Shown: positions 11,907 to 23,574 of the stretch, in pieces | Numbering within the stretch: the first letter of the stretch is position 1 | Layout: every line of letters begins with the position of its first letter | Source: Medicago truncatula | Taxonomy: Eukaryota; Streptophyta; Magnoliopsida; Fabales; Fabaceae | Reading direction: 5' to 3' | Length of the DNA: 64,000 nucleotides | NCBI RefSeq assembly: GCF_003473485.1 | Contig: NC_053044.1 | Span: forward strand, 48,834,091 to 48,898,090 | Position numbers and translations under genes: made by a program | The notes under the pieces: model-generated | Told to the model about the DNA's origin: nothing | Seen by the model: only the letters and a program-made list of their open reading frames with translations | Database searches by the model: none

Positions 11907-12845
11907 GAGTTAGGATCCATTGACACCAAATCTCAACCGTTCAATCTAATTAATCTAATGGTTGATAATATAGAAACTAAAGATTTAAATGTGTGTGTAT
12001 CATGTGATAATAATTTGTTGTTATAATTAATCCTTGAAATTACTCCAACAAAAATAAAACGCTTAATCCCTCACCGTCTTCCCTGTCGGTCTATTGTTAT
12101 TGAGCGCACAAGAATAAAGAATGAAGTAAGGACCACAACATTAAGCCTTTGAAACTTAATTTAGTCCCTAATTGAATTTCAATTGAAATTTTGTTTCTTG
12201 ACACTACATAGGGGGATTTTTGTCACCATGTACTGCAGTTTCTTGCAAAGGGCAATAAAAGTGAATCTGAAGCAGCATGCTTACACATATGTATACTGAA
12301 ATAAATCTCACAAGACATGGTGTAAGCAATTGGAATTAGAAAGCAAAAAAAATTTGTATTTCCCTATCACGTGTATCCACCAACAACAACAATTCATATT
12401 ATTTTGTAGACATAATCAATTGAACAATCCGTTGATAAAAAAATTATGATATGAGATGGGATTTAAGTTTTATCGGTGACGATGAGAACTGATCATGGAT
12501 GAAAAATGGATCAAAATAATGTGTGGAATTGATTTGTAATTGCAAAAGGAAATTAGGTTAAGCATATTTCTACTTTAATCTTTGTTTGAATTCAGCTACG
12601 CCACTAATTGAATAGTGGGCTTTTAATTTCTAGGAGTGTCACATTAGATTGATGAAGGAGATGACAGTGCAGGTATACACAATGGAGGAGATGACGGTAG
12701 ACACAATGGAGAAGGAGATGATACACTGATAGAATGATAGAACGAAGAGGGTGAGGGTTCACGTGCACACTTTAAGTGAGTTAATGAGAGCCTTTAGATT
12801 AAATAAAATTGATGGTTGAGATTTGGTGTCAACGAATCCAGACTC
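11907..12845. mobile_element. 939-bp Mutator-like non-autonomous element
   Basis: The left end gagttaggatccattgacac and the inverted right end gagtctggattcgttgacac begin an imperfect terminal inverted repeat of about 50 bp, continuing through caaatctcaacc. An exact 9-base duplication, ttctaaaat, flanks it (11898-11906 and 12846-12854), the length typical of Mutator-like transposons. The interior shows no transposase frame. Confidence 0.85.
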
Positions 12846-13007
12846 TTCTAAAATACCATTTTCAATATGTTCTGCATTTGACGGAAATGTTTTTACTAAA
12901 ATACCATTTTATCCCCCTTTTCTCTCCCACTTTTATGCTACAAATCAAACAATGATAATGGGAAGAGCTAGGCATAAAATTTAGTTTAGACTTTACGATT
13001 TTTTTAA

Positions 13008-13289
13008 GGGTTAATTAAGTAAATGGTCCCTATAAATATTCAGAATTTTGTTTTTAGTCCTACAAAATAACATCACATTTTTTAGTCCCTATAAGATTTT
13101 CCATCAACATTTCTAATCCCTATAAAAAATTTCATCAACATTTTAGTCTCTGTCAAAAATTTCATCAACATTTTTGGTCCCTAAAACTCTCAAGAAAAAT
13201 GTCACAAGAACTAAAAAATATAATTTTATTTTGTAGGGACTAAAACCAAAACTGTGAATATTTATAGAAACTAAAAACTTAATTAACCC
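13008..13289. mobile_element. Mutator-like MITE of the 'ggtccctata' type
   Basis: The ends are gggttaattaagtaaatggt and, inverted, gggttaattaagtttttagt. The arms then share 'ctataaatattca(g/c)a(g/a)tttt'. An 8-base duplication, ttttttaa, flanks it. The interior is made of repeated 'tagtccctata' phrases. It is 282 bp and non-coding. Confidence 0.75.
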
Positions 13290-14475
13290 TTTTTTAAAGA
13301 TTTGTTATTGTTTGAATTGATATTCTTTCACCTGTGAGAAAATCAACTGTCTGCGGCTGTCCTACAATATCCATTTATTTCAAGTAAATGGAGATGATTT
13401 TTTCCCACAATTAGGAGAGCACATATTAGGGGGACCGGTAATTTAATTTTTTTAATTATTTTGTTTTCTTTCAATTTTTTAAATTTTGTTTGAGGAGAAA
13501 GTTTGAGTGAATCACCGATCTATATCTTGAATGGTAGGGTCAAGCAATTTATTTATCTGAAATATGAAATTAAATATACTTAATTGCTATTGTTCTTCTG
13601 AATAATTTGGAGAACGATTGATTGACATAATAAAAATGACAAATATAATTGAGGTTTTCAATTCGACTAATTATCATCTTATAATTTTGTTACTTTGAGA
13701 TACCAAATTGTTATATATGCCTACAATATGAAAAACTAAAACGGTGATTTTACTCAATTTTGTATTAGAACCCATCCATGCACAATCATATTCTCTATCA
13801 TAGTTCATTTCAAAGAAAAAACAAAACAAAAAAACACATATGGTTACATAACAGGTTGTTTAAATCATTGAGTTGTACTAACTCTATTGGTATTGGATTA
13901 GGACCACCAATCCACCATCACTCACGTATATAGATAGATGTGATGCAGCTAATTCTATTATCATCATCCTGGAAATCACATTACGTGGACGTGGCATATT
14001 ATAAGAGGCACGTGCTTCCAACACATGATTAGTGCTCTAAAGGTTACGTTATCATACTAATACTATCTATCTATTCATTGAATTGGATCCATATACTATG
14101 TAGATTCAACCCCTTTTTTTATATATATTGAGGTAAAAAAGAAATGTCATCCAAAAACGTTATGGTTTGGCATTTGCCACTGACTATACTTATCTCTCTA
14201 GTCAGTATTCAGTTATTAGATAAACAATAGTGCTGAATAGTACGAGACGAAAGCCAACGAGCGGAATTTGTGGACATCAAGCGGTGGAAAGGAAAACATG
14301 GGATGAGAGAATATAATTAGTTAATGGAAAGAAAAATATCCAAGGATGGTAATAACATCGTGGGTTTCTCGTGCATGGTTTATGTCGTGTAATAAAGCAT
14401 TTTCCTTACACAACCGCGGTGTCACTATGGTTGAACTATGTATAACGTAGCACCTCCTTCAATTTTCATCATTAT

Positions 14476-14663
14476 CGTTGGATCACGGGGAACTTTGGGA
14501 GACCCTCCACATCGAGGCTAGAGCAACCCCACAAGTGAGAGAGACACCACACTCTTACCCAAAACATTAAGACAATGGGTTTATGGATCCTCTTACTTAT
14601 AACGTGTTTAACCTTTACTCTTTTATTCGATGTGGGATATATAACTTACACTTGCACACAACA
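14476..14663 (-). mobile_element. solo-LTR-like element
   Basis: Read on the minus strand it starts tgttgtgtgcaag, contains tatatcccacatcgaat, as LTRs of small plant LTR elements often do, and ends gatccaacg. The 5-base sequence attat (plus strand) flanks it at 14471-14475 and 14664-14668. The terminal CA is CG here, so the call is moderate. Confidence 0.5.
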
Positions 14664-16938
14664 ATTATTACGTTATTGCAACTCAATGTGTTGATTTCTT
14701 TAATAAGAATAGATGGATGCAGCCGTAGGATTGTGAGGATCAGAGTTCACAGTTGAGGGACCTATGCATTTGAGATTTAGGTAAAACTAAGTTGCAGATT
14801 TGCATGTGCATCAGTCATCAGTACTCTTCTATCACCAATTTCTCAATTTCCAGGGCCGTAATGCATTCATTTGTAGGTTAATTCAGAAAATCGGATATAC
14901 CACAAATGTATCACAGATTCACGGTACTATTTTTTTTAAAAACTTGATATCTAATCTAAGGATCGACTAACAATATTGTCTTACAATATAATAAAACATT
15001 ACTTTATAGGTAATTTTACTACTTCCTTCTAATTTGCTTTTTTTTTTACTACACTTCACTTACTGTTAACTATTTTCATAAACGTCTAATTATTTATTAT
15101 TCTACCCTTTTTTGACTCTTGTAATTTCATTTTCAATTTCTATGCTGTTAATGGAAGATAATTTCTAAAGTAAATTAATAAAATTGATTGTGTTTCTTAA
15201 TAATTTGATGTCATTTGTTGAAGTGATTTTTTTACTGCAGCTGTTAAAGTGATTTATATTGTGAGAAGGTTGAGAACGAGTATACTATATAATGATTTGC
15301 CTTATATTTTTTGGTTACAATGCTTTATACAACTTTGATCATATATGTATCTATACTTTTTAAAAAGTTTTCTCATAAAAAAATCAATCCGATATGAAAA
15401 GGAGTTTGCATTTGCGTTATTCTGAATTAACAATATTAACAGCAAAAAATCATAGACCCCAATTACAAACTGACATTTCAGTTCATCTCACTGGGACAAA
15501 ATAGATTTTTTAATTAAAAAGACATTTTATCACCTCAAAAGGATCAATATAGAGAGTAATATGAAGAAAAAGGGGATACAAAACACTGAAATTATGATGG
15601 TGCTTTTGTTTTTGAATCCAGAAAAGGGAAGTGGGTTAAGGTTATTATAGTGCATTTGTTGCAAGGATGTGATGGGTTGGTGAATGTCTTAATTTTTTTC
15701 ATCACATTAATGATGAAAATTGCTGTTTGTAATATAAGCAGATAACTTGCTTTAGGTGATTTACCTAACTCAAACGGAGTCCGTCCAAATCATGATTGTT
15801 TGTTAGAGATAGAGATTTTAGTTTGTTGACAAAATTAAGAATTCAATCCTTATCTAACTTTGCTTTTTCATTAATTTTTATCTAATTTATCTAATTTGAG
15901 TTTGTGATGGTGTTAGTTTAAAATCTTAACGTGCATTCTTTAATATTTTAAATTTGATTCTCCTCATATTATTTTCAGTGTGCTACTTTAACTTCTTACA
16001 AAATTAATTGTTCTATATTAACTTTGATTGTAATCAAATAAAATTCTCTAATCTTAAATTTTAGGGTAAAAGTAAAAATATAAATGAAAAGTGATATGAA
16101 ATTTGAATTTTAAAAGATTTCGGGATATACTCTTTTCTAGCTAGTTCTTTGGAATTGCACCACAATGCATGTCCTTCACAACTCGTGTGTTTGCATCACT
16201 TCACTAATTCATCTTATTGATATTCCTTTACGCACACGGAAAAAGAACAAAATTCCAAATGAATTGGCAACAAAATTAGACAATTGGCCAAAACTCATGA
16301 CGTTCATAATTATGGCAAAAGATGTATACGTAATTGTCTAAAGTTGGGAAAATAAAGTTGACTCGATGACGAATAAGGCCAATAATATATATGACGTGAA
16401 TGATTGATGCTTAGCTTAAGCAATGGAATAATTGGATGTTATATAGTGGCTACATGTTGGCTTCATGGAGATTGGAGATATTCATAAACCATCACACGAA
16501 ATAGATAAGGATATATAGCATGGGCTAAATATTAAAGAATAATTTATTTATTTGTATTTGTATTTGCATGCTAGCACGATTTAATGATTAAAGTCTAAAG
16601 TGTATATTGCGTTACGTATATATGATCACCTTGTAAACATATGGTTGGTTCACTTGTTAGCTGTTAAGCCCTCCCAGCTATATTAGACCATTAATCAAAA
16701 TTTTATTTTTCTGACCTATAAAAAATGATTTATATTTCTAATCAAAAGATTTGAAGAGTTTATTATATATATAAAAAAAATTAAGAATTTGATCATGTAT
16801 ATACATGCAACGAGAAATGACAAAAAATGGTTGATCCTTACGAAAAAGGTTCCCAAGGATAAGATTTTAAATATATATTTCGTCATGTCCTATTTTCCCC
16901 ATAATACATATATGAACATTTATTCTACATATTTAATT

Positions 16939-16983
16939 ATATAATGGAGATGACTCTTTCAAAAAAAATATAATGGAGATGAC
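16939..16983 (+). repeat. poly(A)-type micro-insertion with 16-bp target duplication
   Basis: atataatggagatgac occurs at 16939-16954 and again at 16968-16983. Between them lie only 13 bases, tctttcaaaaaaa. This is what target-primed reverse transcription would leave if only the tail of a transcript was copied. Confidence 0.65.
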
Positions 16984-17597
16984 ACGAAAGTATAATTTCC
17001 ACTTTGGCCAATGAAATCAACTTTCTAGATGCTGCAAACTAGAAACAGATGATAATAATAAATTAGGTTGGGCTGTATAACAAAAAAGCTTGAATATCTC
17101 CATTAATTCTAATGTTAGGATTAGGTGGGCACAATTAAATTGTACATATTTGTATTGAGCATTTCTAATTCACAATTTAAAATCAGCATATATAACTAAA
17201 TAACTATTAAAATCAAGTAGTACACGGCAACAGCACATAGAGCTTCTTAATCATTATGCAACATCTTAATCATAACAATCATATGAACTTCTTTCGCACA
17301 TAGTCAATAGTCAAGGAAAAAAAAGAGGAATAATTTCAATCTCATTCGATCATGCATCATTTCTAATTGACTTGTGTATACTCAAGTTGACTATAGGTTA
17401 TTTCATGTCTCATATATATCTAACCAATCAAACCACATAGTTGGGAGTCATTTGTAGTGTAAAGAAGATGTAGAGGTTGGAAAAGTCAAACCATCCATTA
17501 TATGCAAAATATATTTCCAAGAGCCCTCACACTTACCAGGCTCTTCAACAAACTATGAATACTTACATGAAAATATAAAGTAAGAATAACAACACTA

Positions 17598-18075
17598 TGG
17601 TGTTTCTCATGTGCACCAGAGGCGAGGGGTGCCCTGCTGATTTGGATTTAAAGTCTGGTGGACCGATCACTTTTGATTCGAGATCGAGAGTCAGCTCTTT
17701 GATTTAAGTTGGTTTTTGGGCTTTTGTTTTATGCTCTTTCGATGGATCGGAGGTCGAGAGGTTGTGGAAGCTGCATGTTCATTCGGTTATGAGCTTTTCG
17801 AATGTGGCGCAACTTAGGTGTTGAAGTTTGGGAGTTCTATTTTGTGGGGTGTTCGTTGGGGGTGAGTAGTGACGATGGATGATTGTGGATATTGTGTTTA
17901 CAGTGTTTTGTTTCTGTTAAGGTGTCCGTCTTAGGTGGTGATGTGTTTTGGTGGGTTTATCTTGGTGGTTATGGTGTACCGTCTATATGCGGCACCGTTT
18001 GTATCTTGTTTCGTTCATACCTCGCGTCTTTCGGAGATGTCGTTTAATAATATTTGCTGATTAAAAAAAAGAAAA
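17598..18075 (+). mobile_element. 5'-truncated LINE (3' end) with 16-bp target duplication
   Basis: A GC-richer 478-bp block ends with a poly(A)-like tail (gattaaaaaaaagaaaa) and is flanked by aagaataacaacacta at 17582-17597 and 18076-18091. No long reading frame remains, as expected of a LINE 3' untranslated end. The tail phrase 'ttgctgattaaaaaaa' resembles LINE 3' ends common in legumes. Confidence 0.75.
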
Positions 18076-18399
18076 AAGAATAACAACACTAAACAAGGAG
18101 CAAAATAGAGAAGGCATAAAAGGACTAGTGAAACACATAGATGTTAGATCTCAAACCATGAGAGTAGGAGGCATGGGCGTGCCTAAACGCATATTAGTAG
18201 TGTTCACAAATGTTGTGACCTTATGGGTCAGTTTAGGCAGTGATGTAATACGACGACCCAATTTCGAACATAGAGCGAAGGCCGATAATTATTCCATACG
18301 GCCGTGTTAATGCTCATGCATACTACTCACCGCCATAAATGTAACCATTGAAAAAATATGATTTTTTTGAAGTACAAAGATTAATTATTTTAAAGTTAT

Positions 18400-18870
18400 T
18401 TTTTTTAACAAATCAAAATGCCATACTATATTAACCAATAGTGATTCACCCTGCATAAGACGTGCTGAAAGGTGAAACACTAAACAGAGTACAAAGAAAC
18501 TCTCATACAAAGAAGAGGGTGTCGAAACCAATCGTGGTAAAGAAAAATAAAAGATGGCTGATTTGTTTTCAACCATAAAAAGGAATTCAGCTTCACTATA
18601 TCACCGAGAGCAAAAGGATCAGATTGCACACCTTTGAAGATTCAGTTATTTCTCTCTTTCCAAATTGCCCACACACAAGCCAGCCAAATTACCTTAAAAA
18701 ATAAATACGAAGATCGAGGCATACCTGCCATATGAACAAATTGAACAAAATGTTCCTCAATAGTACCAGATGGGACAAAATCGATGCCAAGCCACCACCA
18801 CACTCGGCCAAACAGGAGACAACCTAGAAAGAGGTGATCCGTTGTTTCAGGGAAACCACAACCTTATGTT
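18400..18870 (-). pseudogene. LINE reverse transcriptase C-terminal (zf-RVT) remnant
   Basis: On the minus strand, codons read GFPETTDHLFLGCLLFGRVW, then VIWLACVWAIWKERNN. This is the zinc-knuckle tail (zf-RVT) that follows the reverse transcriptase in plant L1-type LINEs. Stop codons interrupt it after KERNN and later. It ends in a T-run on the plus strand near 18395-18408, which is the poly(A) tail. It is 5'-truncated and dead. Confidence 0.8.
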
Positions 18871-20877
18871 TAAAAGCAATTGAGATCTATTTAAAAGATT
18901 GATATCTTTCAACAAATACTTTTACATACGTTTCGTTAACTTCTGAAAAAATATGTGTATCATTAGTGTGTTTATGGTTCTCTTAAACAATAGTGTCGAT
19001 CTCAAAATATGGATGTGAATAATCCAACTCATGATCAATTTGATTGTATCTAGGTTTATTCTACTTATGATCAATTTTGCGTAGTTTACATTTCATTTCA
19101 ATCAAAACCCTCAACAAAATGTGTTTTAAATTCAATTTCACGGCAGAAACAAATTATCAATCACTTTATTACATTAATCAAAGCAATATGTGTGTTCTTA
19201 ATTAGGGGTATATGGATGATGGGTTAAGTTGGGTTGTGTGCACCTCCCCAACTCTAATTTGAGCCAATTTTTTCGACCCCAACCCTTGATCCGATAAAAT
19301 CCAGTGAAGCATGTGTTTATTAAAGACGGGGAGTATACGATAATAAGACCAGATTTACAGAATAATAATACATAAAAATTTATTTTTATAAAAATAAAAA
19401 TTAATCAGCAAATTACTCATACATTAACGTTATTAAATTATACTATTAAACAAAATAAATAAACAAGGCACCAAAATTTTAATAGAGACTTCTGAAATTT
19501 AAAATTTGTCTTTCGAAGAGACTTATCTTTACTAGTCAACAACTCGAAAATGAAACTTGGATTTAGTCTCTCTCTTAATCGGATCATGGCCTTAGACAAA
19601 ATTTTGTCCTCATATTTTTTAGATTAGGGTGTGATCCGACCCAATGCATAAGGAACGGGACAAATTAGCGGAACAAATTGAGTTTTGTATTGTACACGAA
19701 CATTGCGTTTTAAGCTCCCCTAAAATCTCCAAAGGCCCCCTAAAATACCAATTTTGGCCTTTTATACAACATAAAGGTATATATATACCGAACTAGTTAG
19801 GAAGGTAACTTCAGAACGACATGTTAGAGAGATATAATCCGGATTCGTTAGGGACATAACTTCAGAACGACATGTTACAGAAATTGCGGTGTTTTACAGC
19901 AGCTGTTATACAAGACGATGTTATATAAGACATAACACGATTTTGGTTCTCTTATTTCCTCTTTTACACTTCACTTGAATTTTATTCTAAACTTTATGAT
20001 TTTCCATAACAATCATATCAACAAGCAGTGTTAAGTTCGCTTAATTGCAATCAATTAACAGGTAAATCATATTTCTTCCTATCACATAGAAAATCTGCAT
20101 AATTTTAATTCTTTTGACATGAACACATGCTTAATTATAAGAACAAGACTTTTTTTTAATATTTTCAAAAAGCAGTTCATTTGCTAAACATGACATAAAC
20201 ATCATGTTAATTAGCAGTAGGAATAAATTTAAAGATACGTGAATCGAACAAAGACATAATTATATAAAACAGAATGAAAGTTGTGACCATAAAATAACTT
20301 TGGCAATGATAGTACGAGTTTATTATTATTATTTTTTTTTGGTAGAAGTAATAGTTTATTACAATGATAATTTTAGATATTTTGTTTGAAATATATTTCT
20401 TGGAGAGCAGGGGTTATTAGTTCTTAATTAATGTGTTCATTTGGGTTATTAGTTACTTTGCAAAGCCTCTATGTACTTTATGCTTCCTGGTTCCTTGTCA
20501 CAAAGGTTGAATTAGTTTTTATACAATGACTGAATCATGTGTTCTGCCTTTCTTTGTTTTCATGTTGTTTTCATTGTGAGACTGTGAACAAGAGCATTTT
20601 GGTCCCTCGCTCCAACCACGTGTCCTTGCCTGAGTGTTTGCCACTTGCTCTATGCGAACGGAAGCATCCATTGACTTCTTACCATGTAGTGTCCTACCAA
20701 CATCTTCATTATCCATATCTACTACAAAGAAAAACGAAATTTACTCATTCAGGCATTTTGTTGAACACTTTGAGCACATTAAAACAAAATACTTGAATTC
20801 AATTCAAATATAATAAGGCATCAAACTTTTGCATAGTGAAAAATCATTGAAGCTCCCTAAAATAAATTATACTCGTG

Positions 20878-21125
20878 CACCATAATTTCTTCCCAAACTC
20901 GTGCACCTTGCAACCATAACCAAAACAACAGCAAACCAACCTAAGTAAACAACATACCTTGTTCCATTAACGAACATGATTTATAATTACAAACTCTAAT
21001 ATCTGCTATGCTAGCCACCAATCTTGTGCACAAAATAACCAATGGAATGAGACAAAGAAAGACAACGATGCACTCTCATGTTCATCATCCGAGTAAAAAA
21101 AAAACATTGACCTTACTTCACGGCA
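20878..21125 (-). pseudogene. decayed partial copy of the adjacent membrane-protein gene
   Basis: This block matches the 3' part of the gene at 21693-22442 base for base over long stretches: 'ttcttcccaaact', 'gcaaccata', and 'aacaacataccttgttccatta'-like wording in both. Read on the minus strand it gives NGTRYVVYLGW against NGTRYVVFLGG in the intact gene. In-frame stops lie just upstream (after HKIGG and in the following segment), so it cannot encode the protein. It is a tandem partial duplication 3' of its parent. Confidence 0.8.
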
Positions 21126-21181
21126 AAGAAACAAATTACCAGTCACTTTGTTACATTGACAAAGCAATTAAGCAAGGTTTA

Positions 21182-21345
21182 ATGTGTTTTTTTGGCTTGC
21201 GCATCAGTTTCCGACCCACTAAAGGTGAACGACTAATCCGGCTCATGCGTAGAGGCATGCGCACAGGCCGAGTGTTGTTCCCTCTAGGAATCGAACCCGA
21301 TATTCCCCGGGTACATCCGAATGAGCTTCTTGCCACTGGAGCCCA
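21182..21345 (-). mobile_element. tRNA-like SINE
   Basis: On the minus strand a box B-like gggttcgattcc lies inside a GC-richer block that ends in an A-run (gcaagccaaaaaaacac). The copy has no tRNA fold and no clear target duplication. It sits next to the pseudogene copy. It is a SINE rather than a tRNA gene. Confidence 0.5.
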
Positions 21346-21467
21346 ATCAACTTAGTTAGACATACTAGGTTTTGACACTCATATTCTAATAACAAGTACA
21401 CCAAAAGACGCAAATAATGTATTTAATAATAAAAAACCAAATAATTAATCTGGAAAGAGTAAATATC

Positions 21468-21515
21468 ATCCATGTATATTCTCTCAAAAAAAAAAAAAAA
21501 AAAATCCATGTATAT
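21468..21515 (+). repeat. poly(A)-type micro-insertion with 12-bp target duplication
   Basis: atccatgtatat at 21468-21479 and 21504-21515 encloses 24 bases: tctctc followed by eighteen A's. Confidence 0.6.
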
Positions 21516-21692
21516 GCTTTTATGTCTTATAAGAATACATGAATTAAATGCTTGAACCTTATACCATAATCCTGAAATTACATATTTGTTTCCTGGTGAT
21601 TGTCAAAATCATAATTAACCATCGTAGTTATATGAATACACTTTAAAATTGCAACAAAATCACCACTTTGCACTAGAACAATCTTAAACAAT

Positions 21693-22442
21693 TCAAGTTG
21701 GAACCAAAATAACATCGAAATCATTTCCCCAAAAATTTCTTCCCAAACTAATGCACATTGCAACCATAAGCAAAGCAAAGGCAACAAACCCACCTAAGAA
21801 AACAACATACCTTGTTCCATTAGCAAACCTAGACTTACTCCCAACTTTAATATCTGCTACGTTAGTCATCATATCCTTGTCCACAAAATCACCAATAGGA
21901 GACAAAGAAGAAGACAACGATTCATTCTCATGCTCATGTTCATCCTCCAAGTAACAAAAAGACATTGACCTCACTTCATAATTTTGACCTATGTTGTTGT
22001 CGTTATCATCACTCTCACTCTCCATGGTTGAATCAAAAAGTCTTCGGCCCTTCAATTTTCCTCTCTCAATAGCTTCTCTACGTTCTTGGAGAGTCTCTCT
22101 AGCTGCCACATCATGATTCTTCCATGTTTCTTCTTCTGATGATGAAGAATCTCTTTGAAGACTAAACATGAGTTCTCTAGGAGAAATAATGCTGTTATTA
22201 ATTTCTAGCCCTAGGTTTTGAAAAATAGGTTTTGTGGCGATGTTTAAAGGGGAACGATATTTTCGTGAAGTTGTTGATCTTGATTCCTTAAACGCGTTCC
22301 AATCTTGTTCTAGTTTCTTGTATTTCTGATGAAGTTCTCTTGTTCGTGTTCCTTTTTCTTTGAAGCTTTTCACGGTGGAGTGTGGGGTCGATTCTTTTTG
22401 TTCTACTGTTCTGCTTTTCTCTCTTTGATTTTTCTTTTCCAT
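21693..22442 (-). CDS. uncharacterised plant protein with C-terminal transmembrane helix
   Basis: One uninterrupted exon of 249 codons. The N-terminus is strongly basic and polar (MEKKNQREKSRTVEQKES). A Lys/Arg/Glu-rich central part could form a coiled coil (RTRELHQKYKKLEQDW; AARETLQERREAIERGKLKG). An acidic, Ser-rich stretch follows (SESDDNDNN; DEHEHENESLSSSLSP). Near the C-terminus is one hydrophobic segment, YVVFLGGFVAFALLMVAMCI, then a short polar tail, so a tail-anchored topology is likely. I do not recognise a named family or enzyme motif; I suspect a plant-specific protein of unknown function. ATG 22442 is the first in frame. A broken duplicate of the 3' part lies at 20878-21125, which shows the locus has been duplicated. 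Coding status rests on the long frame, the biased composition and the decayed copy in the same frame. Confidence 0.75.
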   Translation of the reverse strand: MEKKNQREKSRTVEQKESTPHSTVKSFKEKGTRTRELHQKYKKLEQDWNAFKESRSTTSRKYRSPLNIATKPIFQNLGLEINNSIISPRELMFSLQRDSSSSEEETWKNHDVAARETLQERREAIERGKLKGRRLFDSTMESESDDNDNNIGQNYEVRSMSFCYLEDEHEHENESLSSSLSPIGDFVDKDMMTNVADIKVGSKSRFANGTRYVVFLGGFVAFALLMVAMCISLGRNFWGNDFDVILVPT

Positions 22443-22622
22443 GACTACTTTCTGGTTCTTTCTCTCATCTAAATCTCATGATGGTGTAGGATTCTTTCAA
22501 ATATGAAATCAAATTAGTGGGCTCAATTTGTTTGAAAAGTGAGTGAGCACAAAAACAACTGATTGAGTTACTTTTTTTTAAAGAAATCTGATAAATTTTC
22601 GTAATAATTAGTTTAGATTATT

Positions 22623-22681
22623 AGAATCTTCCATATTTTTAGCTTCTTCGAAAAAAAAAAAAAAGAATCTTCCATATTTTT
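22623..22681 (+). repeat. poly(A)-type micro-insertion with 18-bp target duplication
   Basis: agaatcttccatattttt at 22623-22640 and 22664-22681 encloses 23 bases: agcttcttcg followed by thirteen A's. The two repeats are identical, so the event is young. Confidence 0.7.
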
Positions 22682-23221
22682 CTTAACCTAATTGGGAGAG
22701 AGAGATATTTGACCCAAGTAGTGTCAACTGTCAAAGCACAATGGTCTTACTTTTTTTTTTTTTTTTTTTTACAAAATTAAACTAATTACTTTATTTAATA
22801 ACAAATTAAAATAATTACTTTGTCAAGATAGTACTACTTATTAGTAAAAAAATTAATTAATTTAGAGTTTCTGTTGAAATAATTGTTTGCTAGTCAAAAT
22901 AATCATCAGATTCACATTTCTTAAAAAAATAAAAAATTAACTCGTTTGTTTTTAGGAAAAAGCTTAAAGAATGCTAGCAACACATATTTTTCAACACACT
23001 CTATTTGATTACTTAAAATCCATGTGGGTCTCTTGAAGAGCCGCATAATACATCCACCCCAAGACACTTCAATAGATATGTTTTCTGGCCCAACTCCAAT
23101 AGTTATAGTAAGATCAAAAGCCGACGAATAATTCAGGATGAATTTACCCTAAGGTGTCTTGCTCCACTACAAATTTTAAGGCTATGATTTGATCTCATGT
23201 CATTTTAACATCTACAATATA

Positions 23222-23514
23222 CTACATCCGTCCCTAATTATAAGACCCTTTTGAAAAAATAATTTGTCTCTTTTTATAAGACCCATTTGGTGTTTCCAAG
23301 TACATTAATTATTTCTTTACCAACATACCCTTATTTATTTTGCATTTTTTCTTCAATCAACGATAAATATTATATTGAAAACATAAATTTACTCTCTCTC
23401 TTAAGGATAAAATTGTAAAAACAATAGTAATTATATACAAATTTAATACTACAACAAACTTTCTTAATCTCCGCAATTTTGGCAAAAGGCTCCTATATTT
23501 AGGGACGGAGGTAG
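23222..23514. mobile_element. Stowaway MITE
   Basis: The ends are ctacatccgtccctaattat and, inverted, ctacctccgtccctaaatat, matching the classic Stowaway terminus ctccctccgtccc. TA flanks both ends. It is 293 bp and non-coding. Confidence 0.85.
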
Positions 23515-23574
23515 TATATATTTTTCACTCTTTATCCATAATAATGCCTGCCTCATTTCTCGATTTAGTTGTGA

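Larger units (their letters stand above)
10304..20875. other. gene-free repeat mosaic
   Basis: No exon with a recognisable family or good splice context is visible over about 10.5 kb. The stretch holds a Stowaway MITE, three diverged direct repeats, two Mutator-like MITEs, a solo-LTR-like element, two 5'-truncated LINE pieces and a poly(A)-type micro-insertion, listed separately. The parts at 13290-14475, 14664-17597 and 18880-20875 show only AT-rich unique sequence, apart from a short duplicated block near 19800-19890 (around 'acttcagaacgacatgtta'). Confidence 0.6.

Noticed and set aside
10304-20875. Hidden gene in the large gene-free stretch
   Set aside because: No frame above about 65 codons with a recognisable motif; the longest ones fall in LINE remnants or AT-rich DNA.
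21008-21355. 115-codon plus-strand frame
   Set aside because: It runs through the antisense of a decayed gene copy and into a SINE; no family match is visible.
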